From Actinomucor elegans (lineage: Eukaryota > Mucoromycota > Mucoromycetes > Mucorales > Mucoraceae), in NCBI GenBank assembly GCA_026027325.1, contig JAMSLZ010000001.1:2294001-2358000 (forward strand): a stretch of DNA of 64,000 nt, read 5' to 3'. Below the pieces are notes generated by a model. It had not been told where the DNA came from and made no database searches. It saw only the letters and a list, made by a program, of their open reading frames with translations. Below, one piece after another: positions 34,942-45,890 of this stretch. The translations under genes and the position numbers were made by a program. Within the stretch, counting starts at the first letter, position 1. Every line of letters starts with the position of its first letter.

Positions 34942-34952
34942 CACGTGATTGG
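34942..34952. promoter_or_regulatory. CACGTG E-box abutting a reverse CCAAT box
   Basis: CACGTG at 34942-34947 is directly followed by ATTGG at 34948-34952, about 100 bp upstream of the DENN gene ATG. The pairing suggests a bHLH plus Hap-complex site; motif evidence only. Confidence 0.35.
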
Positions 34953-35054
34953 TGGATCTTGTTGATATTTTGACTTTTCCAAGTTTTTATTATTACTTCT
35001 TTTTTTTTCTCTCTCTCTCTTTCTTTATTTTCTTACTTTTAAAAAAAACGTTCA

Positions 35055-38000
35055 ATGCCCAATAGTCCTGCGCCGGCTTCTCGAGTCGCAGACTACTTTT
35101 TTGTAGCAGGACTTCACGATAAACACCTCATACCGACTTTTGAAACTGCAAAGAAATACCAAAGAACAGGTGATAATGACGCATCTTATTACAAGCAACA
35201 AGAAGCTGCAGTTGCTGCTGCTGCCAACCATAGCGATTCTGAGATCTTGTCCTCATCGCCACCCCAGATCGAGCGTCCCCGCTCACAACAAGGACACCAC
35301 CACCAACAGCGTCGTCGTGGTTACACGGTGGCTGAACCTACCATATTACGATGCGCTTTATCGGAAGAAGCCACTTCAGCATCCTTACTCGGGGTATTGG
35401 ATCATGTACAGCATGTCATTGATAACTTTGATAAAGAAAGAGATACAGCACGCGATAATGTGATAGCTGTACAGAACCCAAGTGATCTAACGACGGAGAA
35501 ATACAATGATCAAACTTTGAATAGACGTGTCAGTACATACTCTGTAGAAGGCGCCACTAGGAGTATATCAACCAGGAAATGGAGGAGCCCCTCTGATCCT
35601 AAAAGACGTACGTATATATACATATATGTATATATGATATGGGGCTGATATTGATATATTATGTGTATTTTATATAGTTGATTCAACCAAAAGGCATTCT
35701 ATATCAACTTCTACCAGTATGAGAAAAGTTGGATCAGCTGAAGCAATTTCAGAGTCCACAATAGCTGTGCCGAGTATTTTTGATTTGAAATATACACCCA
35801 CTGTACTATCAAGATATCCCAAAACCAATTATTCACCTGAAGAACCTTTTCCTGCTTATGCAGCTATGGTAAGACAAAAACAGCCAGAAAGAAAATATCA
35901 TTTTTAAGGCCTTTTTTTTATTTTAGTTTTGTTTTCCTCGAGATATCTCACTTTATAGCGGCGAATTACCGCCACCAGAGCAATGCCATTCTTTTGTAAA
36001 GTATCCTAATTGTTATACTTGGTTTTATACTAAAGAGTATGCAATAGACAATGACAGATGAAAACGGTGCTACGGTTTATGGCACTTGTATCGTGTTTTA
36101 TGAGCGATTAGCTGACAAACTAAAAGAACCTGTCAATCAAGCAATTCAAGAGTACGTCAAAGCCAACATGGAAGTCAGTACAATTGAGTATGCGCAGCAT
36201 TTACAAGGAAAAATTGAATTGGAACAGATGCAGCTGGAACAAGCAAAGAAGGATCACTCTCAAATGACCATTGGTTTATCGAGTCAGGACACTCTTGAAA
36301 AGCTGACTATCATCGAAGAAAGAATCAGGACATGTCAAGAGAACATTGGGTTATATAAAGAGCTGATAGAACCGGTCAAGATGGCTGTTTGTCAAGCAGA
36401 GAATGTTTGGGTACCAAAGAGCATTGGTATCTTGGGCCGTATGCCTTGGATCAACCTGTATGGTGATTGGATCAAAATATTATTGGATAATATAGTAGGC
36501 GTTGGAGGCTATAGACATGCTAAACCCACCATTGATATAGAAAGGTATGTTCTAGTCAAGGCTAGCTGCACTATACTCATACATTGGATACAGTACTGTG
36601 ATTAATTTAATAGAAGAAGTACCTTTACCGCCTCCTGGTAGATTCGAGATTGGATTAACTATTAATTCAAGACCTCTGTTCTTTTCAAGGCCACCTATTA
36701 ATCAAGTGCCTCTGTTGAAGAATGTAAATATATACACTGTATATCAAATTCAAATTCATTAACATGCTGTAGTTTTCTTTGTTTCCAGTGTTTCGTGCTT
36801 TGTCACCTCATTTGATACTGGCTGTATTAGAAGTAAGTTGAATGATGGACTCCTATAACTTAAAGACTCATTTTCAATGAAGACATTATTGGCAGAAGGC
36901 AAAGTAATTTTCCTTTCACAGTATCCAGGGATGCTTTCACTTGCATGTGAATCATTCCGCTACTTACTGTTTCCTTTCTATTGGCAGTTTGTCTTTATAC
37001 CCGTTTTACCAGAGCGACTATTGACGTGTTTACAAGCTCCTGTGCCATATATCATTGGATTCCAGGGCAATATGGTGGATCTGGAAGACCATGCGCCAGA
37101 CGATGTAACTATATTAGTATACATAATGTATTCATTGACTGATAGCCTCGTAGGCTTGTATTGTAAACTTAGATAGTAATACTATGCATCAAAGCCAAAG
37201 ATCTATGCTAATACCTGACCGACAAAGGCGCAAACTACAGTCGGCTCTGGAACAGTATGCTCCTTTACATACAAAGTGTAGAATCCCCTATGGCGTTCCT
37301 CTGCCTGTTCAGTGTACTTTTCCAAAAGGAAAAATGATCCTCAATTGCAACAGATCAAAAACAACAGATATCTTTATCAGTCCTGCTCGACAGCGAAGGG
37401 ATTCTGAAAGTTCAGATAATACGTCGATTTGGTCTCATCCTGCATCTCTCATGTCGAGACCCTCAGGCTTCTGGTCCAGTAATGCAAGCACGCGTAGCTC
37501 TAATGAATCTTCCAATTCTGCTACTAATGATAAGCATATACATAATGTACCTCAATTTCCTGGATCTGCCATGCTATCAACCGGTGCTGGCAACTACGCT
37601 GCTTCGACTTCAGCGAATTCGAGTCCACAGATGAGTCCAATCCGTACCGTTGCTAGTATTCAATCCATCCAGTCTTCCATGTCTACCTCATCCCTCTCAA
37701 GATCTTCTCCTAAACCGCAACAACGTGTATCCATGCCTACCCCTGTCGTTAATGCAGCTAGTCCAAGCAGTTCATTGGAACACCATCATTCATACAGAAA
37801 AGCAAATCAGAGAAGATCTGAGCCACCACCTAAAGCCACTCATGGAGAACTAGATGTAAGTTTTATGTAGCTAAAAATACAAGCACTTGATCTAATTATA
37901 TGTAGACTGCCAAACACAAGCTTTCGACATTCATGTCTAAGCCTAGAGCTGTATTCCATCAAGAACAGTTGGATGGGAGCAAGGCCAGTAACAGTATGAG

Positions 38001-38937
38001 TTCGTCACCTCGAATTTCAGTTTCTTCTCCTCGGTTTAGTCAAAATAGTGGTAGTGATTTTGACCATGGATATCATAATCAAGTACCACGTCGCGTTAAG
38101 CATATTGAGGGTCATATCATGGCCGAGATATTTGCGTCCGAATTAACTCGTTTTCAAGGTTATCGATGTGTCTGCTCCAAGCTTGTATCGGAAGAAGAGG
38201 AAAACACAGGAATATTCATGTGCTGTCAAGGTAATGTGCACCTATATAATAGAAAGTATAGGTTTTTGATTTGTTTTTTAGAGTGCCACTTGGTTACCCA
38301 TGATGCCTGCACAGATGAAATCTTACACCCATGCTTCCCTGCCTGCTTTGATGAGCAAAAGGTACATGATTCATTCATCCGAATGTTCGCCTCGCTTTTG
38401 TATAATTACAGAACTGGCTTTGTGGACCATCTGGAAGATAAAACCGTATCCTCCATTACAGCCAGTGATGTATCGCTACCTGTTAACGGTCTTCCTTGTA
38501 ACAACGCCAACGCGAAATTACTGTACTTTTCTAAGGATAAGTTTTTGAAGCATTCTGATAAAGATACAAGGGCTTTCTTGTCCAATCTATGCAATTCTCA
38601 GATGTTTACCCAGTTTATTACCGACAGACTACTTAAATCAAGTCAAGATCCCGAAATCTTGGTATTTGACGAATACATCAAGCTCAAACTAAACCGCTCC
38701 AAGCTAAAGTTTGTTAAAGAAGATACTCCATTCTTGAATGTAAGAAATCTACAAAAAGCACTGACTTGCAATAGGAGAACTGATTATTACTTATTTTAGA
38801 ATGATTCATTTAGAGTATCGCAGATCATTTGGGCTACGCCTCCACCAGATCCAAGCGTCTTAAGCCAGGGTGAAGGTTGTAAACGGTTCCCTACCAATCT
38901 CCAGTTCTTTAATAATAATAGGGCTTCCACTCCCTAG
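35055..38937 (+). CDS. DENN-domain protein (putative Rab GEF) with a cysteine-rich insert
   Basis: DENN proteins activate Rab GTPases in membrane traffic. Eleven exons between 35055 and 38937 encode about 1,120 residues. The uDENN part starts near the N-terminus (RVADYFFVAGLHD) and resumes after a low-complexity region with FCFPRDISLYSGELPPPEQC and YGTCIVFYERL. The core DENN has VFRALSPHLILAVLETLLAE, GKVIFLSQYPGMLSLACESF and FVFIPVLPERLLTCLQAPVP with YIIGFQ. A long S-rich disordered stretch follows. Then comes a compact cysteine/histidine group (YRCVCSK, FMCCQECHLVTHDACTDEIL) resembling an atypical C1 zinc finger, and finally a dDENN-like helical part (FIRMFASLLYNYRTGFVDHL, FLSNLCNSQMFTQFITDRL). 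A coiled-coil-like segment (GKIELEQMQLEQAKKDHS) lies in exon 4. The ATG at 35055 fits the immediate DENN start. Exon ends were derived from frame continuity. Confidence 0.85.
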
Positions 38938-40152
38938 GAACGCCACTGTATATTTCACCTTTTTTTTTTGCGATCTATTTTGATCCTTTTGTAACAATAG
39001 CTCCCTCTCTCTCTCTCTCTCTCTCATTATTAGAATCATATCATTGTACACTTTATAGTAATAACCTCGTTTAATATATCATTCTATCTTGTATCGATCT
39101 GGTACAGGACTTAATGCCAGCATTAGTTTTTCTAGACACAAGTTTTCCCTGAAAATAATATACCATGTACTACCATGGAATGAAAAAGAATACGTATATT
39201 TCTTCTTAGTTATAAGAACTGGGATTTATGGCAAATGTCAGTTATCATATTATCTAGTCCTGCATGTGTACATCCCCAGTAAAAGCCGAGGTCCATAGGT
39301 TCCAAGGGTTTAGAAGCTCTTTTTCAATAACATACACATGATTATAATATATCAAGAAGGAGCTAAGATGTATACAATCATAGCCCAATGCAAATATAAA
39401 TCTACTCTATATATGTCTACCTAAAAATTTATGTGTTTGCTGTCCCCTTGCAGACCATTGTAGCTAGTCTTACATATGATACCAGAAATAGAGAGCCAAT
39501 ACAGGCTCGAGGCTACATGTTTAAAATGAAAACTTTTACTTGCAGGTGCCAATATCAAAGATGGAAAAGTTAATAAAGAAACCCTATACTTTGAATCAAG
39601 GAAAATGGTTCATAAAAAGTAAATTGCATACACACTTGTACTAATATATACTTATTTGATAAAGAAAAAGGCAATCTACAATGTGTTTTTTGCTTAGAGA
39701 TGCGTGTAGGAGGGGAACATCTTTGAAAGGGACGTGTGCTTTATGCTTGATCTTTGTAGATATGACATCTGAATGTTTATATCCGTTGGGTCGATCTTGT
39801 AATAAGTCCTGTGCAGCACTGTATGCGGTTCTAGATTCAGATCTGCAGCCAAATATTTTAAAAGGCATTCAATAGAATTAATATAGATTATATGAATAAA
39901 GCGTTTTATATAGACATTTTGAAGGAGCTAATTGCACAAGGGCAGCGTTGCCTTGTAATCAAGGGTTGAAAAAAAAAGTTCCTTTGATTCTTTTTCGATT
40001 TTACTATTGGTACTGCACTGTATAAGAGCTTTAATAACTATGGCTAGGGTCTTTATGACATTATTGCTCCCTTATAAAACTAGCCATCAAATACTACCGA
40101 TGGATATGCAATCCATAGTAACCGCTAAAACAAGATTAGACTTTTTAATAAC
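38938..40152. other. Gene-free intergenic region with (CT)n tract
   Basis: A (CT)n microsatellite lies at 39001-39026. Opposite-strand overlapping frames at 39641-39875 (64 and 75 codons) match nothing I recognise. No gene is supported. Confidence 0.5.
39001..39026. repeat. (CT)n microsatellite
   Basis: About eleven CT units in the 3' flank of the DENN gene, just after a T9 run. Confidence 0.9.
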
Positions 40153-40359
40153 ATGACAGCAAACCCACAGACTATTTCTCAACAAGATACTTGTTTGAAC
40201 CAAGCAAACATTGACACTACAGCATATAAGAGACTAAAGTAGCTTACTAGGGAGATTGACCAGGGTTTTTGCATAAGGTATGATGGCCACAGGCTTCAGT
40301 ATGACAATGTATACCACTACAATGGACTATTTAGAATAAGACCATTATGTATAGAATGA
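40153..40359 (+). pseudogene. Possible decayed small gene with one in-frame TAG
   Basis: An ATG at 40153 lies about 80 bp after TTATAAAAC and opens a frame beginning MTANPQTISQQDTCLNQANI. It is stopped by TAG at 40240-40242 and then continues in phase for 38 codons (LTREIDQGFCIRYDGHRLQY, then DNVYHYNGLFR) to TGA at 40357-40359. Composition is protein-like across the stop. It lies just upstream of the zinc-finger gene, which also starts MT-N after a TATA box, so it may be a damaged relative or an abandoned first exon. Chance is not excluded. Confidence 0.25.
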
Positions 40360-40514
40360 GTTCTCTCCTATTCACTCTATTGTATTCTACATCTCTTCTT
40401 TGAAGAATCTTTATAAAGATAACTCCCTCTTATGCAAAGACATATATAATAACTTAACATTTGCCACCCCTTCAAAGTCTGTAGCTGATAGCGTACATGA
40501 AGCTATCCAATTTT

Positions 40515-40521
40515 AATATAA
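40515..40521 (+). promoter_or_regulatory. TATA box of the zinc-finger gene
   Basis: AATATAAAAGGAG lies about 62 bp upstream of the proposed ATG at 40579 and is followed by a pyrimidine-rich leader; this supports a start upstream of the long single-exon frame. Confidence 0.45.
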
Positions 40522-40578
40522 AAGGAGCCTTTCATCTTGCTAGTATTTCTCTGCCCATTATATACACCTAATAGAAAC

Positions 40579-41640
40579 ATGACATCTAATAATATATATC
40601 AGTTCAGGTAGAATGAAAACAATAATTATCATTATAAATTTCATACTGATCAATATGATAGAGTTCAAATAGAAGATTCACCTTTGCTAGACTTTGTATT
40701 GCTTGTATCTGTTCAGCGCAATCAGCCGCCAAGCTATTTTGATCTTTTAAACAAAATCCAGCGCCAAGTACAAGTAATAGTCAAGATTACTCGTTTGGTT
40801 TAATAGTACTAACATTTATAAATCTAGAACAGCGCCTCTCTTCTTGATTGTTACATGATTATTGAAAAAAACGACGCATACAAGTACATATTTGATAACG
40901 ACTCTGGCTTACAAAACGCATTTGAATCGATTACAGAACACGATCGGCTCCAGATAAAGTTAATGAAGAAGAGAAAGACCATCCACACTCCACCAGTGTC
41001 TTACTTGAAACCCATCGTTGCAAGAAGATCAAGTGTTGGAGTAGAAGACAAGCAAACATCCTTTAATAGAAAGGACTCCGGTATCTCTTTTGAACAAGAC
41101 ATGCACCAGTTCTATGAGCATCAGAAACGAAAACTACCAACATTATCTAACATTGTAGCATCGCAAGAGTCTGATAGTCATTGGAAAAGGACAAACAGTT
41201 TGCCATCGCCTACCAACGCTCATATCAAGCTGCCTGGTCTGTCTTCTTTCATATTTGGCCGTCCTACGCAGCAGCAACTCGCTCCTATCTATAATACCAA
41301 TAATACCAATTGTTTTTATACCACAACCCCACTCTCTCCACCACTTTCAGCTTGCTCGCCTGTTGTTGCTAGTCTGCCTAGTGCTTGCACTGGACATAAA
41401 ACCAAACGCCCTCGCGGTCGCAGTGTACCTCAGCAATCTCAGTTTATATGCGAACATGTTACTGACCCTGCTACAGGCAAAACATGCGGTCAGGCATTCC
41501 GTCGATCCTACGACTTGTCAAGGCATCAGTCTATTCATTTAAAGAATCGACCTCTTTGTGCTTGCCGTACATGTGGTAAAAAGTTTACTCGATTAGATGC
41601 GTTACGAAGACATGAGCGCATTCAAGGCCATAACAAATAA
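40579..41640 (+). CDS. C2H2 zinc-finger protein, probable transcription factor
   Basis: The last exon alone is open from 40855, but the frame continues upstream through two good introns. I propose three exons: 40579-40607, 40662-40767 and 40828-41640, giving 315 residues that begin MTSNNIYQFRVQIEDSPLLD. The second intron has GTACAAG..CTAACATTTATAAATCTAG ends. The first intron is 54 nt, a multiple of three, but carries an in-frame TAG, so retaining it would truncate the protein. The C-terminus holds two zinc fingers: an expanded one (FICEHVTDPATGKTCGQAFR, then RSYDLSRHQSIH) and a classical one (CACRTCGKKFTRLDALRRHE, then RIQGH). A basic KTKRPRGRS precedes them. The rest is S/P/T-rich and probably disordered. 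The target genes are unknown. Convergent with SmD1 (158 bp between stops). Confidence 0.82.
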
Positions 41641-41798
41641 GCTCTCCCATACTACTATCTCCTTCTTTTCTTTGGCTGGTCCTATATAATCTAATCATCA
41701 CCCTCTAATAATGTACCTTGTTTTCTATTCACTTAATAATAAATGTATTTCTTTTATTGTGCGTTCATTTATACAAGTCAAGAGATTATGTATTGAAA

Positions 41799-42280
41799 TT
41801 AACGTCCACCTCTTCCTCTTCCACCACGTCCACCACGTCCACGCGACATGCCTCTACCACGTCCACGTCCAGCACCGTCGTCTAATGTAAAAACAAGTTT
41901 AGTATTGATACGATTCAATTATAACCAGTCTTACCATCTTGTTTCTTCTTTGATTTTGGTGAATCGTCAATCAAGAGTGTATCTAACGGCAGACTGTCGG
42001 GTAAAATGACACAGCGAATGGTATTACCACGGATACTCAAGGTATCTAAGCTGATGGGATCTCTATTCTTGACAGTCATCTTGACAGTCTTTAAATGTGT
42101 ATTCATGCTCATATCGACACCAGTAATTGTACCATGAACAACAGTACCATTCTTCATTTCGACAGAAACTGTCTCATTATTTAATTTCATCAAAAATCTA
42201 GATTACAATAAAGGTTAATCGTTTACAAATCGTCGTTATTAACGTATTTTCGCGCGTCAAAAGTACCTAACCAACTTCAT
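41799..42280 (-). CDS. SMD1: Small nuclear ribonucleoprotein SmD1
   Basis: This is a core Sm-ring subunit of spliceosomal snRNPs. Three exons (42280-42267, 42197-41935 and 41881-41799) encode 119 residues, exactly the usual length. The first exon is only 14 nt (MKLVR), joined to [20 protein letters not shown]. Sm1 ([20 protein letters not shown]) and Sm2 ([18 protein letters not shown]) motifs are intact. The tail is the arginine-glycine region ([20 protein letters not shown]) that is normally dimethylated and bound by SMN/pICln. Starting at the internal methionine of exon 2 would lose the conserved KLVRFL lead, so the split start is preferred. Upstream (225 bp) is the tandem Emi1-type gene. 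Confidence 0.95.
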
Positions 42281-42505
42281 TGTATCTTTATTATCAAGGT
42301 AAAAAGTGTGAGGAAAGAAAGAAAACCGCGTCTTTTTAACCCAGCAGCCTTTTTAGCAGCAAGTTGCGTGGTTCCAACGGGTATTGAAATTTCGTTTAAG
42401 CCACCTTTAAACAAAGATTATAGTAGAACGTTTTGAATGATAGGTTTTTTTTTATTATTATTTTGTACAGTGAATGGATATAAATGCAGTGTTTTTTTTA
42501 AATTT

Positions 42506-42961
42506 CTACTGCCTAGCTTCCCATACTTCTTCAGAATTACGGCCCTGCTTCTTGACAGCGTCCTTTGCGCGCTGATGTTCTTTAATCATAGCCTATAGAT
42601 ATACTTAGTACATTAAACCCCTTCGTTCCACCGATGCACTATTTTCTTACGTCGGCTATTTCAGAAGACTTGGTTTTGGTCTTTAAACAAAACTTAAAGT
42701 CTTCCCATTTTCCAGAACAATCTTTCTTGGTACCATATCGATAGTAATTGATAGCTTGCGATCCAAGTGCTAATAGTAATGCAAAAATGAGTCTACTGCG
42801 AAATAGCAAAATGAGACCGAGAAAGACTTACTGTAACATTGAAAAACGGCATCAAACGCTTGTGATGCACTACAGGTCTCATAATCGTTCTTTTTCTCCT
42901 TTTCAACTTCGGCAAAGAATGCGTTGGTATCCTCGTCCTCGTGATGTTTGGGATCGGACAT
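42506..42961 (-). CDS. Emi1/DUF3128-family small cysteine protein
   Basis: This small protein matches the DUF3128 family (yeast Emi1, C22orf39-like), whose members have a twin-cysteine arrangement and have been tied to mitochondria or meiotic induction; the molecular role is not settled. Three exons between 42961 and 42506 encode a protein that starts MSDPKHHEDEDTNAFFAEVE. It contains SASQAFDAVFQCYTLGSQAI, YYRYGTKKDCSGKWEDFKFC and KTKSSEIADAMIKEHQRAKD, and ends EEVWEARQ. The conserved YRYG..DC..KW.DF..C core gives the family call. The first part is acidic, the last part helical and basic. It is tandem with SmD1 downstream (225 bp) and TMEM14 upstream. Confidence 0.82.
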
Positions 42962-43441
42962 GTCAAAAATGTAAATTGTAGACGGTAGAACCCTGGAACA
43001 CACCGAATTTCATGCCCTCGTAACCTTTAGGGCTATCTGGTAGTTTTGATTGGCTCTCACAGATCTAGTAATCAAGGAGCTGCCGAATCTGATTTCTTCA
43101 GCATTTTGATCCAGTCTCTGGGTAATTAGAGGTTTTGGGTAGATGTCAGATATATTCGTCCATTTTGTACAAACTTTGATTTTAAATCGAGTTGTATAAA
43201 CATCATATTGGACTTGTTATGAAACTTAAAGAGTTATCTTGAATTATAAGATTTTAGTCTTAAAGTCACTTTGACTGGCTCACGGAGAATTAACCAATGG
43301 TATAGAAAGCCCGAAATGGACTGTGGTCTTTTTTTTTGTCCAGTCCAAGTACAAGTTTTCATGCTTTGAGTGTACTATTTCGTATTATAAAAGGAACTTT
43401 TATTTATAAGAAAGCAAAGGGAGTGCGTCAATATAGACTTA

Positions 43442-43818
43442 TTAACTGTATTCAATGACTTTCTTGACGTAGTAACCGCCAGCAGCCAGTGAAATTACTG
43501 ATAAAACGATAGGCATGGGCTTTCTTGTTTTGATTGCGCGAGGAATCATGGAACCAGCCAATATAGTAGAAGCTGCAACGGCAGTTTCATGGCCATAATC
43601 CTTATTTTGTTGAATTAAATAACCAGCAGCACCATAAAGAGCACCGACACCAAGACCAGCAACCAAAGAAGGGACTGAACGTGTTCTAGCAAAACCAGCG
43701 ATACCGCTATTGACGCGCAATTTTTTATTTTGTTTTTAGTCGTTGATATGTCTATTTTGCTTCGGTCTTACCCAGCAGCACATAAACCGGCCATAGTATA
43801 AGAAGGATGATGAGACAT
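43442..43818 (-). CDS. TMEM14/UPF0136-family mitochondrial membrane protein
   Basis: Two exons encode about 105 residues. Exon 1 is MSHHPSYTMAGLCAAG, spliced to GIAGFARTRSVPSLVAGLGV. Glycine-rich transmembrane helices follow (GALYGAAGYLI; ETAVAASTILAGSMIPRAIK; PMPIVLSVISLAAGGYYVKK). The G-x-x-GF/AR-x-S-x-x-S-L-x-A-G block and RA-x-K-x-x-K-P-M-P loop are hallmarks of the TMEM14 family; animal TMEM14C acts in mitochondrial porphyrin transport. The ATG at 43818 is used because exon 1 supplies the first helix start. It lies just downstream of SDH4 on the same strand (163 bp), another mitochondrial membrane protein, though co-regulation is only a guess. Confidence 0.88.
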
Positions 43819-43981
43819 GTTTTTTCAATGAAAATATAGAAAGAAAAGGGCAAAACGCGATTGCTGTAGTCTCATTTTGTTTTTAAATATGAAAACCCCA
43901 GCAGCTTGCTGACTAAGTCACACACGAAATTTTAGGAACGACTACTATTTATCCTTCGATTATGATTCATAATCGGTTTAT

Positions 43982-44663
43982 TTAAGCAGTAAAGAGTCTC
44001 TGTGCGAACTCCGTAAACCCGATATCGTTGGTATTGAATTCATAACAGCCCCACATCACCAAAGCAGTTGAACCCGCTAATGTCCAATTGGACAGTTTGT
44101 GAAGTCTCGGATATACACGTTTTGGAATATAATCTGTAATACACGAATCAAATCCCATATAAATGTGATAGGGTAAAACCACACCTAGTAATCCATCCAC
44201 GACAGGGTGTGCTCCATAAACAAATTGTGTACTGATCAAAGGAATCAAAGCAATGGCTGCTCCGCGCTCCATGTTCCAATGATGTGCACCAAATTCATAT
44301 CCCTCTTCTACAATAGGTTCTTTGCTTGGTTTCTCTTCTTCAACTTCATAAAAGTAATAGTGTTAAATCTGCTGCCCTCGCGTGATCAAACTGTTAGATC
44401 TATACCTTTTTCTGTCTTTGAGATTTCGTCCTTTTCGGTTGCCTCTGTCTTTATAGTACTGTCGATTTTAGCATTGGCATCATTGCTAATTGGTTTGCTT
44501 GAAGCAGCTACGATATTCAAGTTAGTATACATCCTATTGCATGATCCTGGTCATTTGGTTTACCAGCTGAATATTTTGACTTGAACAGAGTAGGCGCGAT
44601 TCTACTGCAAGGTCTGTAAGTGGTGGCCAAACCCACTGGCTTTGTTAATAGTCTGAATGCCAT
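43982..44663 (-). CDS. SDH4: Succinate dehydrogenase membrane anchor subunit (CybS/SDHD)
   Basis: This is the small cytochrome b anchor of complex II in the inner mitochondrial membrane. Three exons: 44663-44564, 44507-44406 and the last from about 44346 to 43982. The N-terminus (MAFRLLTKPVGLATTYRPCS) is a typical matrix-targeting peptide, followed by an acidic/lysine-rich stretch not normally prominent in SDH4. The anchor domain starts HHWNMERGAAIALIPLISTQ and continues VLPYHIYMGFDSCITDYIPK, giving the H-x3-G...DY heme/quinone-site pattern, with a last helix WTLAGSTALVMWGCYEFN. The start at 44663 is needed for the targeting peptide; the methionine at 44272 would miss it. The gene diverges from DTWD1 with 113 bp between start codons. 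Confidence 0.9.
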
Positions 44664-44776
44664 TCTTAAATGTCAAAAGAAGGAAAAATATTTGATCTCT
44701 GGAGACTTGTTTAAAATTTGTGACCGGGGGAGAGCGTTTCACTGCCTTTCCTTTTTTTTCTTTAATAAAACTTGAA
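44664..44776. promoter_or_regulatory. Short bidirectional promoter between SDH4 and DTWD1
   Basis: Only 113 bp separate the two divergent start codons; the interval contains a T/C-rich tract (CTTTCCTTTTTTTTC) on the DTWD1 side. Both genes must share this regulatory space if the start codons are right. Confidence 0.5.
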
Positions 44777-45761
44777 ATGAGTCAAGAAGGTTCGGGATTC
44801 TGAAAGTTACCGAAGACTAGATCATAGAAACTCAACATGTTTTCCAAGTAGAAAGTAGAAAAAGATCGATTGATGAGGTCGAAACAACCAAAGGGCCTTT
44901 TGATCTACTCAAGATCGCGAATGATCAAATACTTCAAGATATTCAACAACGATCTTGCTGCACAACTTGTAACAAGACAGTTAAGTATTTTTGCTATAAA
45001 TGCCTTCATGTCGTTGGTATGGATCGATCCAGCATACCTCATGTTAAACTACCTGTGCATTTAGACGTGTAAGTTCTCAAAGTTTCGAGTTAATATCACT
45101 CAATTGACAAATGACGATAGTATCAAGCATCACAAGGAACTAGACGGTAAATCCACTGCTATTCATGCTAGTATCATTGCTGAGGACGATGTGGATCTTC
45201 ATACTTGGCCGCAAGTACCCGAGTTTGAAAATCCCGAAAGAATGCTGCTGCTATTTCCCGGTCCAGTAAGTGCAACAACAGTGAATAAGTATTAGTTTCT
45301 CATAGTTTATGCAGGACGCAAAACAATTGACAGAGATACCGCGAGAATCCTTTGATCGTATCGTTGTGATTGATGGTACCTGGATTCAAGCAAAACAAAT
45401 AGCCAATAATACACCTGTACTGTCCAAGATGCAGCGTGTCACTATCGCACCGCGCAAAACTCACTTTTGGCGTTTTCAAAACGTAGATGACCAGCATTTA
45501 GCGACCATTGAAGCTATATACTACTTGTATCGTGAATTTGGAGAAACATACGAAGCCCCGTACGATGGACGCTACGATAATCTCATGTTTTATTACAAGT
45601 TTTTTTACAACTTGATTCAGAACACGTATCAATCGAAGAAATCTGCCAAGTTCAGTCATCGACATCAGCAAAAGGACTACATCAAATATAAAAACGGATC
45701 TAACGAGATAGAAGTGAAAAAAGATAGTGACAGTACAATAGAACATCCCGACTTATCATAA
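44777..45761 (+). CDS. DTWD1: DTW-domain protein, DTWD1-type tRNA-uridine aminocarboxypropyltransferase
   Basis: DTWD1 transfers the aminocarboxypropyl group of SAM to U20 of tRNA (acp3U). I propose exons 44777-44789, 44852-45068, 45121-45265 and 45315-45761, giving 273 residues in frame. The first exon is 13 nt with an atypical donor (GTTCGG), so the start is tentative. The zinc-binding lead is QRSCCTTCNKTVKYFCYKCL. The catalytic DTW block is VIDGTWIQAKQIANNTPVLS, with DGTW near 45371-45383. The PRKTHFWRFQN and LATIEAIYYLYREF segments complete the SPOUT-like fold. The C-terminus is basic and variable (KKSAKFSHRHQQKDYIKYKN). It is convergent with the GH20 gene (129 bp between stops) and divergent from SDH4. 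Confidence 0.85.
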
Positions 45762-45890
45762 TATATCATCATCATAGTAGTCATTAAAAATAAGCATTTC
45801 CATACGTTGGGTCCTTATGCTTTATTAGAATATACATTTACTGTGGCATGGATAATAGTACACACATTGAAAAAATCACAGCTTGTTCAG

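Noticed and set aside
39641..39875. Overlapping frames of 75 (minus) and 64 (plus) codons
   Set aside because: Neither has a recognisable motif or supporting promoter or intron signals, and at most one could be real.
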